From CAYNVS01 sp964400725 (GTDB lineage: Bacteria; Myxococcota_A; SURF-8; CAYNVS01), in assembly GCA_964400725.1 (NCBI GenBank), contig CAYNVS010000004.1:1-64000 (forward strand): DNA of 64,000 nt, read 5' to 3'. Of the stretch, positions 48,942 through 55,745 are shown piece by piece. Within the stretch, counting starts at the first letter, position 1. Each line of letters starts with the position of its first letter. Below the pieces are notes generated by a model. The model was not told where the DNA came from. It searched no databases and saw only the letters and a program-made list of their open reading frames with translations. The position numbers and the translations under genes are program-made.

Positions 48942-49790
48942 CTATTGTTTTGTCGCCGTTATTTTCGCGCTCCATATTTTGCCTGTAAGCTCTTTGGCGA
49001 GACCATTTACAATGTCCGCCGATACTCCGATTACGCCGCCGCAGCATGAAGATTCGTTCTTCGGTATCTCGCCGTAGATTATGCTTTTAAGCGACTCTTC
49101 GTCGTAAACCGTACGGCTCGTTACTTCGACGCCGGTAAGCCCGGCCATTCTCATCCCCTCAATGTAATCGTCCTCCGAAATAGCGCCCGCCACGCACGAC
49201 GAATAAAGCGTCGCGTTTTCTAATATCCAGTCGGGCAGGTCGTTGGCCACAATATCGGACACGTTCACTCTTCCGCCCTTTTTAAGAACGCGGAAAATTT
49301 CATGGAATACGCGGTCTTTATCCGGCGAGAGGTTTATAACGCAGTTGGAGATAACGCAATCGACGCTGTTATCGTCAACGGGCAGCTGCTCGATATACCC
49401 TTTTCTTACGTCGATAATATTTTCAAATCCGGCGGCCTTGGCGTTGGCGCGGGCGCGCTCTATCATTTCGTCGGTCATATCGACGCCTATCGCTTTGCCG
49501 GTCGGGCCGACAATTTTCGCCGCGATAAGCAGGTCTATTCCGGCGCCGCTGCCGAGGTCGAGAACGACGTCGCCCGGCTTGACGTTTGCAAGCGCGAGCG
49601 GGTTGCCGCACCCGAACGAATTTGTAACCGCGTCGGCGGGCAAACCGGCGAGTTCGTCTTTCGAGTAGCCGGCGCTAATAACCGCGGCTCCCTTCGGCTG
49701 ATCGCCGCAGCCGCAGCCGCAGCCTTTTTTAACGGCTTCGGCATAAAACTTTGACACGTCCTTACGAACGTCTTTTTTATTATCGGGCAT
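48942..49790 (-). CDS. arsM: Arsenite S-adenosylmethionine methyltransferase
   Basis: A 282-residue methyltransferase converting As(III) to methylated species. The SAM site is VLDLGSGAGIDLLIAAK. The As-binding cysteines are expected in SFGCGNP (about 61), ISNCVINLSP (about 150) and LYSSCVAGAIS (about 199), matching the conserved ArsM trio. Near the N-terminus is CGCGCG (about 24-29), close to the CGCGC motifs of the phasin-like protein, and near the C-terminus SSCCGG; both are extra thiol sites common in bacterial ArsM. It sits between the ACR3 and arsC genes. The product could leave through ArsP. Confidence 0.93.
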   Translation of the reverse strand: MPDNKKDVRKDVSKFYAEAVKKGCGCGCGDQPKGAAVISAGYSKDELAGLPADAVTNSFGCGNPLALANVKPGDVVLDLGSGAGIDLLIAAKIVGPTGKAIGVDMTDEMIERARANAKAAGFENIIDVRKGYIEQLPVDDNSVDCVISNCVINLSPDKDRVFHEIFRVLKKGGRVNVSDIVANDLPDWILENATLYSSCVAGAISEDDYIEGMRMAGLTGVEVTSRTVYDEESLKSIIYGEIPKNESSCCGGVIGVSADIVNGLAKELTGKIWSAKITATKQ

Positions 49791-49807
49791 TTTCTCTTTC
49801 CCTTAAA

Positions 49808-50866
49808 TTATGCGGTTTGTTTGAAATAATTCTTCTTTATATAAAGAGCCGCGCCGACAAGCGCTATCAATACCGGAACTTCGACCAGCGGCCCGATTAC
49901 CGCCGCAAACGCGGCGCCGTGATGTATTGTGAAAGTCGATACCGCCACGGCAATGGCCAACTCGAAGTTGTTGCTCGCCGCCGTAAACGAAAGCGCCGCT
50001 GACTGCTCGTACGTCGCGCCCGCCTTTTTGCTTAAGAAAAACGAGACCAAGAACATGACGACGAAGTAAATAAGAAGGGGCGCTGCGACGCGGAGAACGT
50101 CGAACGGCAGCTTGACGATGTTTTCGCCTTTGATGGAGAACATCAGGACGATGGTGAACAACAGAGCCGCCAGCGTCAGAGGGCTGATTTTGGGGACGAA
50201 TTTTTCGACGTACCATTTCTCGCCTTTAGCTTTAATGAGCGAGAAGCGCGTTATCGCTCCGGCAATGAACGGAATGCCGAGATAAATGAAAACGCTCTTG
50301 GCAATGTCGGCCATTGAGACGTTGACCGCCGCGCCTTTTATGCCGAAAAACGGCGGAAGAACCGTAATGAATAAATACGCGTAAACGGAGAAGAACAGAA
50401 CTTGAAATATCGAATTGAACGCCACAAGTCCGGCGCAGTATTCGGCGTCGCCTTTGGCGAGGTCGTTCCAGACGATAACCATCGCTATGCAGCGCGCCAA
50501 GCCTATCATTATAAGTCCGACCATGTATTCAGGCTTGTCGGGCAGAAAAATTACCGCCAAAGCGAACATTAGAGCGGGGCCGATCATCCAGTTTTGGACG
50601 AGCGACAACGCCAGAACCTTTTTATTGCGGAACGCTTCCGGGAGGCGTTCGTATTTAACTTTCGCCAACGGAGGGTACATCATTAGTATAAGGCCGACGG
50701 CTATCGGTATCGACGTCGTTCCCGCGCTCATATTGTTAAGAGCCGCGGCAAGCGGCGGATAGAGATACCCGGCTGCGACTCCTACCGCCATCGCGGCAAA
50801 TATCCACAACGTCAGGTAACGGTCTAGGAACGAAAGCCGTTTTGCGGAATTATTTTCTGTCGTCAT
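49808..50866 (-). CDS. acr3: ACR3-family arsenite efflux permease
   Basis: A 352-residue permease with ten helices. [20 protein letters not shown] holds the essential conserved cysteine of ACR3 helix 4, and [18 protein letters not shown] is the helix 9 motif. It exports As(III) and drives resistance. The ATG at 50866 has a GGAGAG site; a slightly longer start is possible. It is the first gene of the eight-gene unit and lies behind a promoter with an operator-like repeat. Confidence 0.94.
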   Translation of the reverse strand: MTTENNSAKRLSFLDRYLTLWIFAAMAVGVAAGYLYPPLAAALNNMSAGTTSIPIAVGLILMMYPPLAKVKYERLPEAFRNKKVLALSLVQNWMIGPALMFALAVIFLPDKPEYMVGLIMIGLARCIAMVIVWNDLAKGDAEYCAGLVAFNSIFQVLFFSVYAYLFITVLPPFFGIKGAAVNVSMADIAKSVFIYLGIPFIAGAITRFSLIKAKGEKWYVEKFVPKISPLTLAALLFTIVLMFSIKGENIVKLPFDVLRVAAPLLIYFVVMFLVSFFLSKKAGATYEQSAALSFTAASNNFELAIAVAVSTFTIHHGAAFAAVIGPLVEVPVLIALVGAALYIKKNYFKQTA

Positions 50867-50895
50867 GGTTCTCTCCATAATCAGTTCGCTCGATT

Positions 50896-50932
50896 ATGAT
50901 AAATCTTTATGGCTAAATGTCAATATAGCCAT
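50896..50932 (-). promoter_or_regulatory. Promoter and ArsR operator of the ACR3-led operon
   Basis: The inverted repeat ATGGCTA-N10-TAGCCAT (50909-50932) contains the minus-strand -35 box TTGACA (50923-50918). The -10 is TATCAT (50901-50896) at 16 bp. A repressor on the repeat would block RNA polymerase directly. Confidence 0.65.
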
Positions 50933-50951
50933 GCCGCATTTCAAAAAAATT

Positions 50952-51263
50952 TTATTTTTTTTCTTTTACGTTGTCGATGCAGCAGAAAATATCCAGAACG
51001 CAAGGGGTTGCCAGACGGTAGAATACGACGTTTCCTTCCTTGCGGTTTTCGACGATTCCGACGGAAAGCAGCGCCGAGAGATGCTTGGAAACCGTGGATT
51101 GGTCGAGGCCGACCGCCTCCGTCAGTTTGGTTACGGAGCATTCGCAGTCGCGCAGGCATTCTATTATCATCAGACGCGCTTCGTTCGCAAGCGCCTTGCA
51201 AATGCGCGCCTGCTGTTTAAAATCTTCTCTCGTCGTTTTCTTTTTAGGGTTGCAGCATTTCAT
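50952..51263 (-). CDS. arsR: ArsR/SmtB-family metalloid-responsive repressor
   Basis: A 103-residue winged-helix repressor. VTKLTEAVGLDQSTVSKHLSAL is the recognition helix region (quoted in part: GLDQSTVSKHLSAL). Likely As(III) ligands are the CEC in LRDCECSVTK (about 40-42), at the start of the DNA-binding helices as in classic ArsR, plus KCCNP near the N-terminus and the C-terminal FCC (about 95-97). The ATG at 51263 was chosen; an upstream TTG reading lies within the promoter. It is separated by 85 nt from the ACR3 gene, which has its own promoter, and has palindromes in its own promoter. Confidence 0.92.
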   Translation of the reverse strand: MKCCNPKKKTTREDFKQQARICKALANEARLMIIECLRDCECSVTKLTEAVGLDQSTVSKHLSALLSVGIVENRKEGNVVFYRLATPCVLDIFCCIDNVKEKK

Positions 51264-51270
51264 ACAAGTT

Positions 51271-51299
51271 ACATTAATGTATGGCGCGCCATATTGCAA
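51271..51299 (-). promoter_or_regulatory. arsR promoter with two palindromes
   Basis: TATGGCGCGCCATA (51280-51293) and ACATTAATGT (51271-51280) are perfect adjoining palindromes. On the minus strand TTGCAA (51299-51294), 17 bp, TAATGT (51276-51271) would start RNA only a few bases before the ATG, so the message may be nearly leaderless. Confidence 0.5.
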
Positions 51300-51316
51300 G
51301 AGCGGCCTATTTTATT

Positions 51317-51344
51317 TTGCGCGTAAAAGTAATTATGCTACTAT
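51317..51344 (+). promoter_or_regulatory. Promoter of the GH31 gene
   Basis: TTGCGC (51317-51322), 16 bp, TACTAT (51339-51344), about 45 nt before the ATG, divergent from arsR. Confidence 0.42.
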
Positions 51345-51392
51345 TCGTTTGGTTCCGCAGGCATAACTTATTTAATTTGCGAGGCGCGTTTC

Positions 51393-53906
51393 ATGAATAG
51401 AAAAACCAAATCAGTCATGGTTTCTTTGGTTTGCGCGGTCGCGCTTTTAGCCGCGGCGGGCTGCGGCGGCTCGTCCTCGGACGAAGCGAAGCAGACCAAG
51501 AACGCTTATAAATTAACGCTCGACCCTGCGGGGCTTACGCTTACGCTTTACCGCAACGCCGAACCTCTGCTCGCGTTCGACTCAAACTCGATTCAACTAG
51601 GCCGAGTTGACGCGCTCGAAGAGAAGAAGAACTACTCTCCCACGTTCTTTTTTGTGGACGACGGAGTAACGCAGCCGCCCGAAGGTTTCAAATGGCTTAA
51701 ACTTACCGGCGCGCAAATCGCCGAGAATACCGCGGCGAAAATTACCGCCAACCTGCAATTCGAGGACGGCAAGGCGGCGACGTTGACGATCGAGCCGAAG
51801 AGCGAATTCAACTACAAGTTGACGCTTACTCCCTCGGCGAGCGGAGACGCGATAGCGTACATTCGGCTGGCGCCTAAAGCTGACGCTGACGAAGGGTTTT
51901 ATGGCTTAGGCGGCTTCCTCGACCAGACCAACCACCGCGGTAAGGTGCGCGCCATGCAGCTTGAAGCGGAAACGGCGCTTGAGAGCGGCTACAATGAAAT
52001 GCACGTTCCGGTTCCTTTATTAATCGGAACGAAAGGGTGGGGAATGTTTTTAAAAACGCGCTTTCCGACGACTTTTTCCGTTGCGGCTTCCTCGCCCGAC
52101 GTCGTGGACGCGATTGTGGGAACCGCGTTCGGCAGCGCCGACGGTTTGGAATTTTATCTTTACGCGGCGGACAAGCCTATCGACATAACAAAGCAGTATT
52201 ACGAATCGACCGTTTACCCGACGCTTCCAGCCGCGTGGGCTTTAGGGCCGTGGATTTGGCGCGACGAGGCTTACGGACAGGCGACGGTGGAAAGCGACCT
52301 TAAAAAAATTAGAGAGCTGCGTCTTGCGACCAGCGGTTATTGGATAGACCGGCCGTACGCCAGCTGCGTCAATTCGTTCGATTACGACCCCAAAGATTAT
52401 ACCGACTCAAAGGCGATGATAAAACTCGCCCACGATTTAGGCTTCCGTATGGCGTTATGGCACACGCCTTACATCGAAGACAATTGCGCGGCGAGCGCCG
52501 AGCTTCTCAAGCGCGCCAACGACGAGGGATACTTTCCGCCGAAGAGCGGACTGCGCCTGAACAAATGGGGAACGGCGCTCGATTTTACCAATAAAGCCGC
52601 CTACGACTGGTGGCAAAGCCTAATCCGCAACTATACCGACAACGGCATCGAAGGGTTCAAGCTGGACTACGCGGAAGACGTGGTGCCGGGGATTTTCGGC
52701 AGCCGCAACGAGTGGAAGTTCGCCGACGGCTCCGACGAGCGGACGATGCACTCTACCTATACTCTTCTTTATCATAAAGTTTACGCGGAGACTCTGCCCA
52801 AAAGCGGATATTTTCTGCTTGGACGCGCCGGCAAGTGGGGAGATCAGCAGTACGTAACCGTCATATGGCCGGGCGATTTGGACGCGACTTTTTGGGCTCA
52901 CAGGCAGGTAAAGCCCGACGACGGCAAACTTGCGGTAGGCGGTCTTCCCGCGTCGGTAATTTACGGCGTAACGTTAGGCCCGTCCGGCTTTCCGTTCTTC
53001 GGCGCGGACACCGGCGGTTACCGCTCGTCTCCTCCGAATAAGGAAGTTTTTACGCGCTGGTTCCAGCAGACCGCCCTTTCGAGCGTGATGCAGGTAGGCA
53101 CGAGCACGAACGACGTCGCGTGGGAATTCAGAAAAGACAACGGCTTCGACGAAGAGATGCTGGGCTGGTATAAACAATTTACCAGCCTGCATTTGCGCCT
53201 ATTCCCGTACGAATGGACGCTTGCGCAAAATATTCTTAAGGACGGACGTCCCATTCAGCGGCCTCTTGGGCTCGCATACCCCGAACTCGGCTCGCATCCG
53301 TCCGATCAATATATGTTCGGCGACGACCTTTTGGTAGCTCCGGTCGTGGTTCAGGGCGCGACAACAAAGGACGTTGTATTCCCCGCGGGCGGCTGGGCCG
53401 ACTGGTTTACGGGCGAAGTTTACGCCGGCGGTCAAACGATTAACGTTTCCGCGCCGCTGTCTAAGCTGCCGCTTTACCTGCGCGAAGGCGGAATAGTTCC
53501 GCTTCTTCGCCCGTCGGTCGATACGCTGGCTCCTACGACCAAACCCGGCGAGGTCGATTCTTACGAAACCGACGCCGGCGTTCTTTATCCGAGAATTTAC
53601 ATCGGCGCGAAGTCGTCCATTAATTTGTTTGACGGCTCGTCGCTTTCACAGGAAAAGACGGGAACGGGCGCGACCCTTTATTACAAAGACGGCGCGAAAT
53701 TTAAATCAGGCGCGCTCTACGAATTAATTGCTTACGGCGCCGCCGAACCGGCCAAAGTAACCGACAACGGAACCGAGCTCGTCAAAAAGGCGAACCTAGA
53801 CGAGTTGGAGAAGGCGGCTTCCGGTTATTTTTATACTAACGCAAACAACGGCTCGCTGTACGTTAAAGTTGGCTCAGGCGAGCATGCCGTTAAAATTTAT
53901 AATTAA
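51393..53906 (+). CDS. Glycoside hydrolase family 31 lipoprotein (alpha-glucosidase/xylosidase type)
   Basis: An 837-residue exported enzyme. The signal peptide ends in lipobox AAAGC (Cys24), followed by GGSSSD. The N-terminal beta-sandwich (about 40-270) precedes the (beta/alpha)8 barrel. The nucleophile is Asp425 in GFKLDYAED (family KxDxxE) and the acid/base Asp495 in WPGDLDATF. The C-terminal beta domains contain FGDDLLVAPVV and WADWFTGEVY, typical of GH31. It should cleave alpha-linked glucose, xylose or sulfoquinovose; the exact sugar is not readable. As a lipoprotein it probably works in the periplasm or on the surface. A DUF3795 gene follows after 10 nt. Confidence 0.92.
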   Translation: MNRKTKSVMVSLVCAVALLAAAGCGGSSSDEAKQTKNAYKLTLDPAGLTLTLYRNAEPLLAFDSNSIQLGRVDALEEKKNYSPTFFFVDDGVTQPPEGFKWLKLTGAQIAENTAAKITANLQFEDGKAATLTIEPKSEFNYKLTLTPSASGDAIAYIRLAPKADADEGFYGLGGFLDQTNHRGKVRAMQLEAETALESGYNEMHVPVPLLIGTKGWGMFLKTRFPTTFSVAASSPDVVDAIVGTAFGSADGLEFYLYAADKPIDITKQYYESTVYPTLPAAWALGPWIWRDEAYGQATVESDLKKIRELRLATSGYWIDRPYASCVNSFDYDPKDYTDSKAMIKLAHDLGFRMALWHTPYIEDNCAASAELLKRANDEGYFPPKSGLRLNKWGTALDFTNKAAYDWWQSLIRNYTDNGIEGFKLDYAEDVVPGIFGSRNEWKFADGSDERTMHSTYTLLYHKVYAETLPKSGYFLLGRAGKWGDQQYVTVIWPGDLDATFWAHRQVKPDDGKLAVGGLPASVIYGVTLGPSGFPFFGADTGGYRSSPPNKEVFTRWFQQTALSSVMQVGTSTNDVAWEFRKDNGFDEEMLGWYKQFTSLHLRLFPYEWTLAQNILKDGRPIQRPLGLAYPELGSHPSDQYMFGDDLLVAPVVVQGATTKDVVFPAGGWADWFTGEVYAGGQTINVSAPLSKLPLYLREGGIVPLLRPSVDTLAPTTKPGEVDSYETDAGVLYPRIYIGAKSSINLFDGSSLSQEKTGTGATLYYKDGAKFKSGALYELIAYGAAEPAKVTDNGTELVKKANLDELEKAASGYFYTNANNGSLYVKVGSGEHAVKIYN

Positions 53907-53916
53907 GGGGCGAGAG

Positions 53917-54282
53917 ATGGCGAAGAAAACGGTCGTTAAAATTGCCGACGTGAAACCCGACGAGCACATTGCCTCGTGCGGGCTTTTTTGCTCTAACTGC
54001 GGCGCGTTTAAAAAACAAAAATGCCAAGGCTGCATGGTCAGTCCGATGTATGCGAGCTGCCCGATAAGAAAATGCGCGATTGAAAAGGGAATTATAACGT
54101 GCGCGGAATGTTCGGATTTTAAAAGTCCGCGCAGTTACAAAGAATGCAAAAAGATGAATAACTTTATTTCAAAAATTTTCGGGCTCGTATTTAAGTCCGA
54201 CCGGCCTGGCGGGCTTGCAACGCTTCGCGATAAAGGCAAAGAGGCGTATTTGGCCGAAAAACGCAAAACCGGAAAGATGTAA
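53917..54282 (+). CDS. DUF3795-type cysteine-rich small protein
   Basis: A 121-residue cytoplasmic protein. The core is HIASCGLFCSNCGAFKKQKC, then GC, CPIRKC and GIITCAECSDF, a string of cysteines in CxxC-like pairs that resembles the DUF3795 family common in anaerobes and probably binds a metal. The rest is a basic helical tail. The start at ATG 53917 behind AAGGGG was preferred to an upstream reading that overlaps the GH31 gene. It starts 10 nt after the GH31 stop, so the two share a message. No function is known. Confidence 0.8.
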   Translation: MAKKTVVKIADVKPDEHIASCGLFCSNCGAFKKQKCQGCMVSPMYASCPIRKCAIEKGIITCAECSDFKSPRSYKECKKMNNFISKIFGLVFKSDRPGGLATLRDKGKEAYLAEKRKTGKM

Positions 54283-54298
54283 ATTATGCGCCGCGCCG

Positions 54299-54619
54299 CT
54301 AAACCAAACCGCGATCGCGGCCGTAACCTAAAAGAGCCTCCACGTTGGCGTAAACGCGCCCGTTCGCGTCTTTTTTTACGATCGCGTTAAGCTCTTCGTC
54401 TTTTTTTGTCCATTTTCTCACTGTTTCTTCGCTTCGATTCAGAATGGACGCGATTTCCTTGTAACCGCGTGCGGTTTTCGTCGGCGCAAAGTAAGCCGCC
54501 AGTTCGCGCAAAACTCTGTCAACCGGCTTTTTAAGCGCGTCGGATGCGCGCAGCGCGGCGATTCTCACCACGTCCGGCATGTCCGCAAAGTCGGTTCCGT
54601 TATGGCTGTATTTCGACAT
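54299..54619 (-). CDS. Small helix-turn-helix-type protein, second gene of an XRE-linked pair
   Basis: A 106-residue protein. YKEIASILNRSEETVRKWTK (about 53-72) is a helix-turn-helix of the kind found in sigma-like or helix-turn-helix domain 17/resolvase-type proteins. The tail NGRVYANVEALLGYGRDRG may be a wing or contact surface. The ATG at 54619 has GGAG eight bases upstream; a TTG reading adds four residues. It overlaps the 3' end of the upstream gene by 20 nt, showing tight coupling. Possibly a DNA-binding partner or antitoxin for the upstream protein; no family was recognised. Confidence 0.55.
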   Translation of the reverse strand: MSKYSHNGTDFADMPDVVRIAALRASDALKKPVDRVLRELAAYFAPTKTARGYKEIASILNRSEETVRKWTKKDEELNAIVKKDANGRVYANVEALLGYGRDRGLV

Positions 54620-54977
54620 CTTCGTCTCCAATCATTTCGTCAAGCTCGTCCGTAAAATGAAACGCAAGCTCCAACTCTTCGCACGTTTCGTAACGCCACC
54701 TGAACCAAAGCCGCCTGTTTTTGAATTTTTCCGGCTTTTTCTCGGCGGTAAGGCTTAAAAATTCCTCTTCGGTTAAATAACGCTTAAACAAAATCGAAAG
54801 CGCGAGCGCGAAAGCGGCGTCGGAACCCATGCGCTCGTGCATGGCTCCGGCGTCCGGACTTGTTTGAACTTTTTCGCTTAAATTGGAAGGCGAAATATAG
54901 GTTGGTTCCGATCCGTACCTGCGATAAGCCGAAAGCCAGCATGCGAGCTGATATACCGATAATCTTTTTACTTTCAT
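54600..54977 (-). CDS. Unknown small protein, first gene of an XRE-linked pair
   Basis: A 125-residue soluble protein with no family match that I recognise. It begins MKVKRLSVYQLACWLSAYRR, has predicted helices throughout, an aromatic and Arg-rich centre (RRLWFRWRYETCEELELAFH) and an acidic C-terminus (DELDEMIGDEDVE). AAAGGAG lies before the ATG at 54977. It is transcribed from a TTGACA/TAAAAT promoter that faces away from the XRE regulator gene. The order of two overlapping small genes divergent from a Cro/CI-like regulator resembles toxin-antitoxin or small phage-derived modules, but this is inference. Confidence 0.6.
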   Translation of the reverse strand: MKVKRLSVYQLACWLSAYRRYGSEPTYISPSNLSEKVQTSPDAGAMHERMGSDAAFALALSILFKRYLTEEEFLSLTAEKKPEKFKNRRLWFRWRYETCEELELAFHFTDELDEMIGDEDVEIQP

Positions 54978-55031
54978 TACAAAGCTCCTTTGTTTGCCGC
55001 AAAATACTATCAAGTAATTACCTATAAGTAT

Positions 55032-55061
55032 ATTTTAGAGCAACAGAGCCAGCATTGTCAA
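55032..55061 (-). promoter_or_regulatory. Promoter of the two-gene module
   Basis: On the minus strand TTGACA (55061-55056), 18 bp, TAAAAT (55037-55032), about 50 nt before ATG 54977. The -35 box overlaps an operator-like arm. Confidence 0.65.
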
Positions 55062-55122
55062 TACCTATTATTCATCTTGCAATATATTTTTTGTATATTA
55101 TTATAATCCTTAACGACAATGC
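55052..55122. promoter_or_regulatory. GCATTGTC...GACAATGC operator-like inverted repeat in the divergent region
   Basis: Arms at 55052-55059 and 55115-55122. The left overlaps the -35 box of the module promoter. The right lies just after the -10 of the XRE gene (TTGCAA 55077-55082, 19 bp, TATAAT 55102-55107). One regulator could thus shut both promoters. Confidence 0.5.
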
Positions 55123-55151
55123 GTTTTTAGAATTGATTTTGAGGTAATAAA

Positions 55152-55631
55152 ATGGAAAGACTTAAAGACGTGGGTTCTATAGTTAAAAAGGTAAGAACGT
55201 CCAAGGGGATGACGCGGCGCAAGCTGTGCGCTATGGCCGACATTACCGAAAAGCATCTTACGCTTATCGAGAACCAAGGAGCGAATTTCAGCGTTTTAGT
55301 GCTGATAAAGCTGGCTAAAGCTCTTCAAGTACTGCCGCACGAGCTTCTTGAGGAAGATCCAAGCGCGAACAGGGAAAAGGCGGCGATGCTGCATTCGTTT
55401 TCGGAGGCGATGGAAAAAGGGCTGATGGACGCAAAGCTGCGTAAAAGCATCGCGCTTTCCGTCGGAATTAAACCGGAAGAACTTGAATCTTACTTTGAAA
55501 ACGTGAAAGAAAAACCGCTTTTAAAAATGGCCTTCAAACTGCTTGAAACGAACGACGAAGAAGTTATAAAAGAGGCCGAGGCGTTCATGCAGTTTCTTGC
55601 GAACAGAAAGAAGCCTAAGGCCGCTAAGTAA
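55152..55631 (+). CDS. XRE-family (Cro/CI-type) transcriptional regulator
   Basis: A 159-residue regulator. The N-terminal helix-turn-helix domain (about 8-68) reads VRTSKGMTRRKLCAMADITE...LTLIENQGANFSVLVLIKLA, with the usual five helices. The remaining 90 residues are two or three charged helices, perhaps for dimerisation, with a Lys-rich end (ANRKKPKAAK). A weak GAGGTAAT site precedes the ATG. It is divergent from the two-gene module and probably controls it and itself through the shared repeat. A good terminator follows. Confidence 0.85.
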   Translation: MERLKDVGSIVKKVRTSKGMTRRKLCAMADITEKHLTLIENQGANFSVLVLIKLAKALQVLPHELLEEDPSANREKAAMLHSFSEAMEKGLMDAKLRKSIALSVGIKPEELESYFENVKEKPLLKMAFKLLETNDEEVIKEAEAFMQFLANRKKPKAAK

Positions 55632-55653
55632 AGCCGCGCATTTAAGAATTTAC

Positions 55654-55685
55654 AAAAAGCGAGATTTAAGGCTCGCTTTTTTTAT
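55654..55685 (+). terminator. Terminator of the XRE gene
   Basis: AAAAGCGAG/CTCGCTTTT stem with an 8-nt loop and a T-run. Confidence 0.85.
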
Positions 55686-55692
55686 TTAAGCG

Positions 55693-55724
55693 CAATAAAA
55701 AAGCCCTCCTTTCGGAGGGCTTTC
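55693..55724 (-). terminator. Terminator of the Big_2-type lipoprotein gene
   Basis: AAAGCCCTCC/GGAGGGCTTT stem with a 4-nt loop and TTTTTTATT on the minus strand. Also T-rich on +. Confidence 0.88.
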
Positions 55725-55745
55725 TTTTGAACTTGCGTAGTTCGA

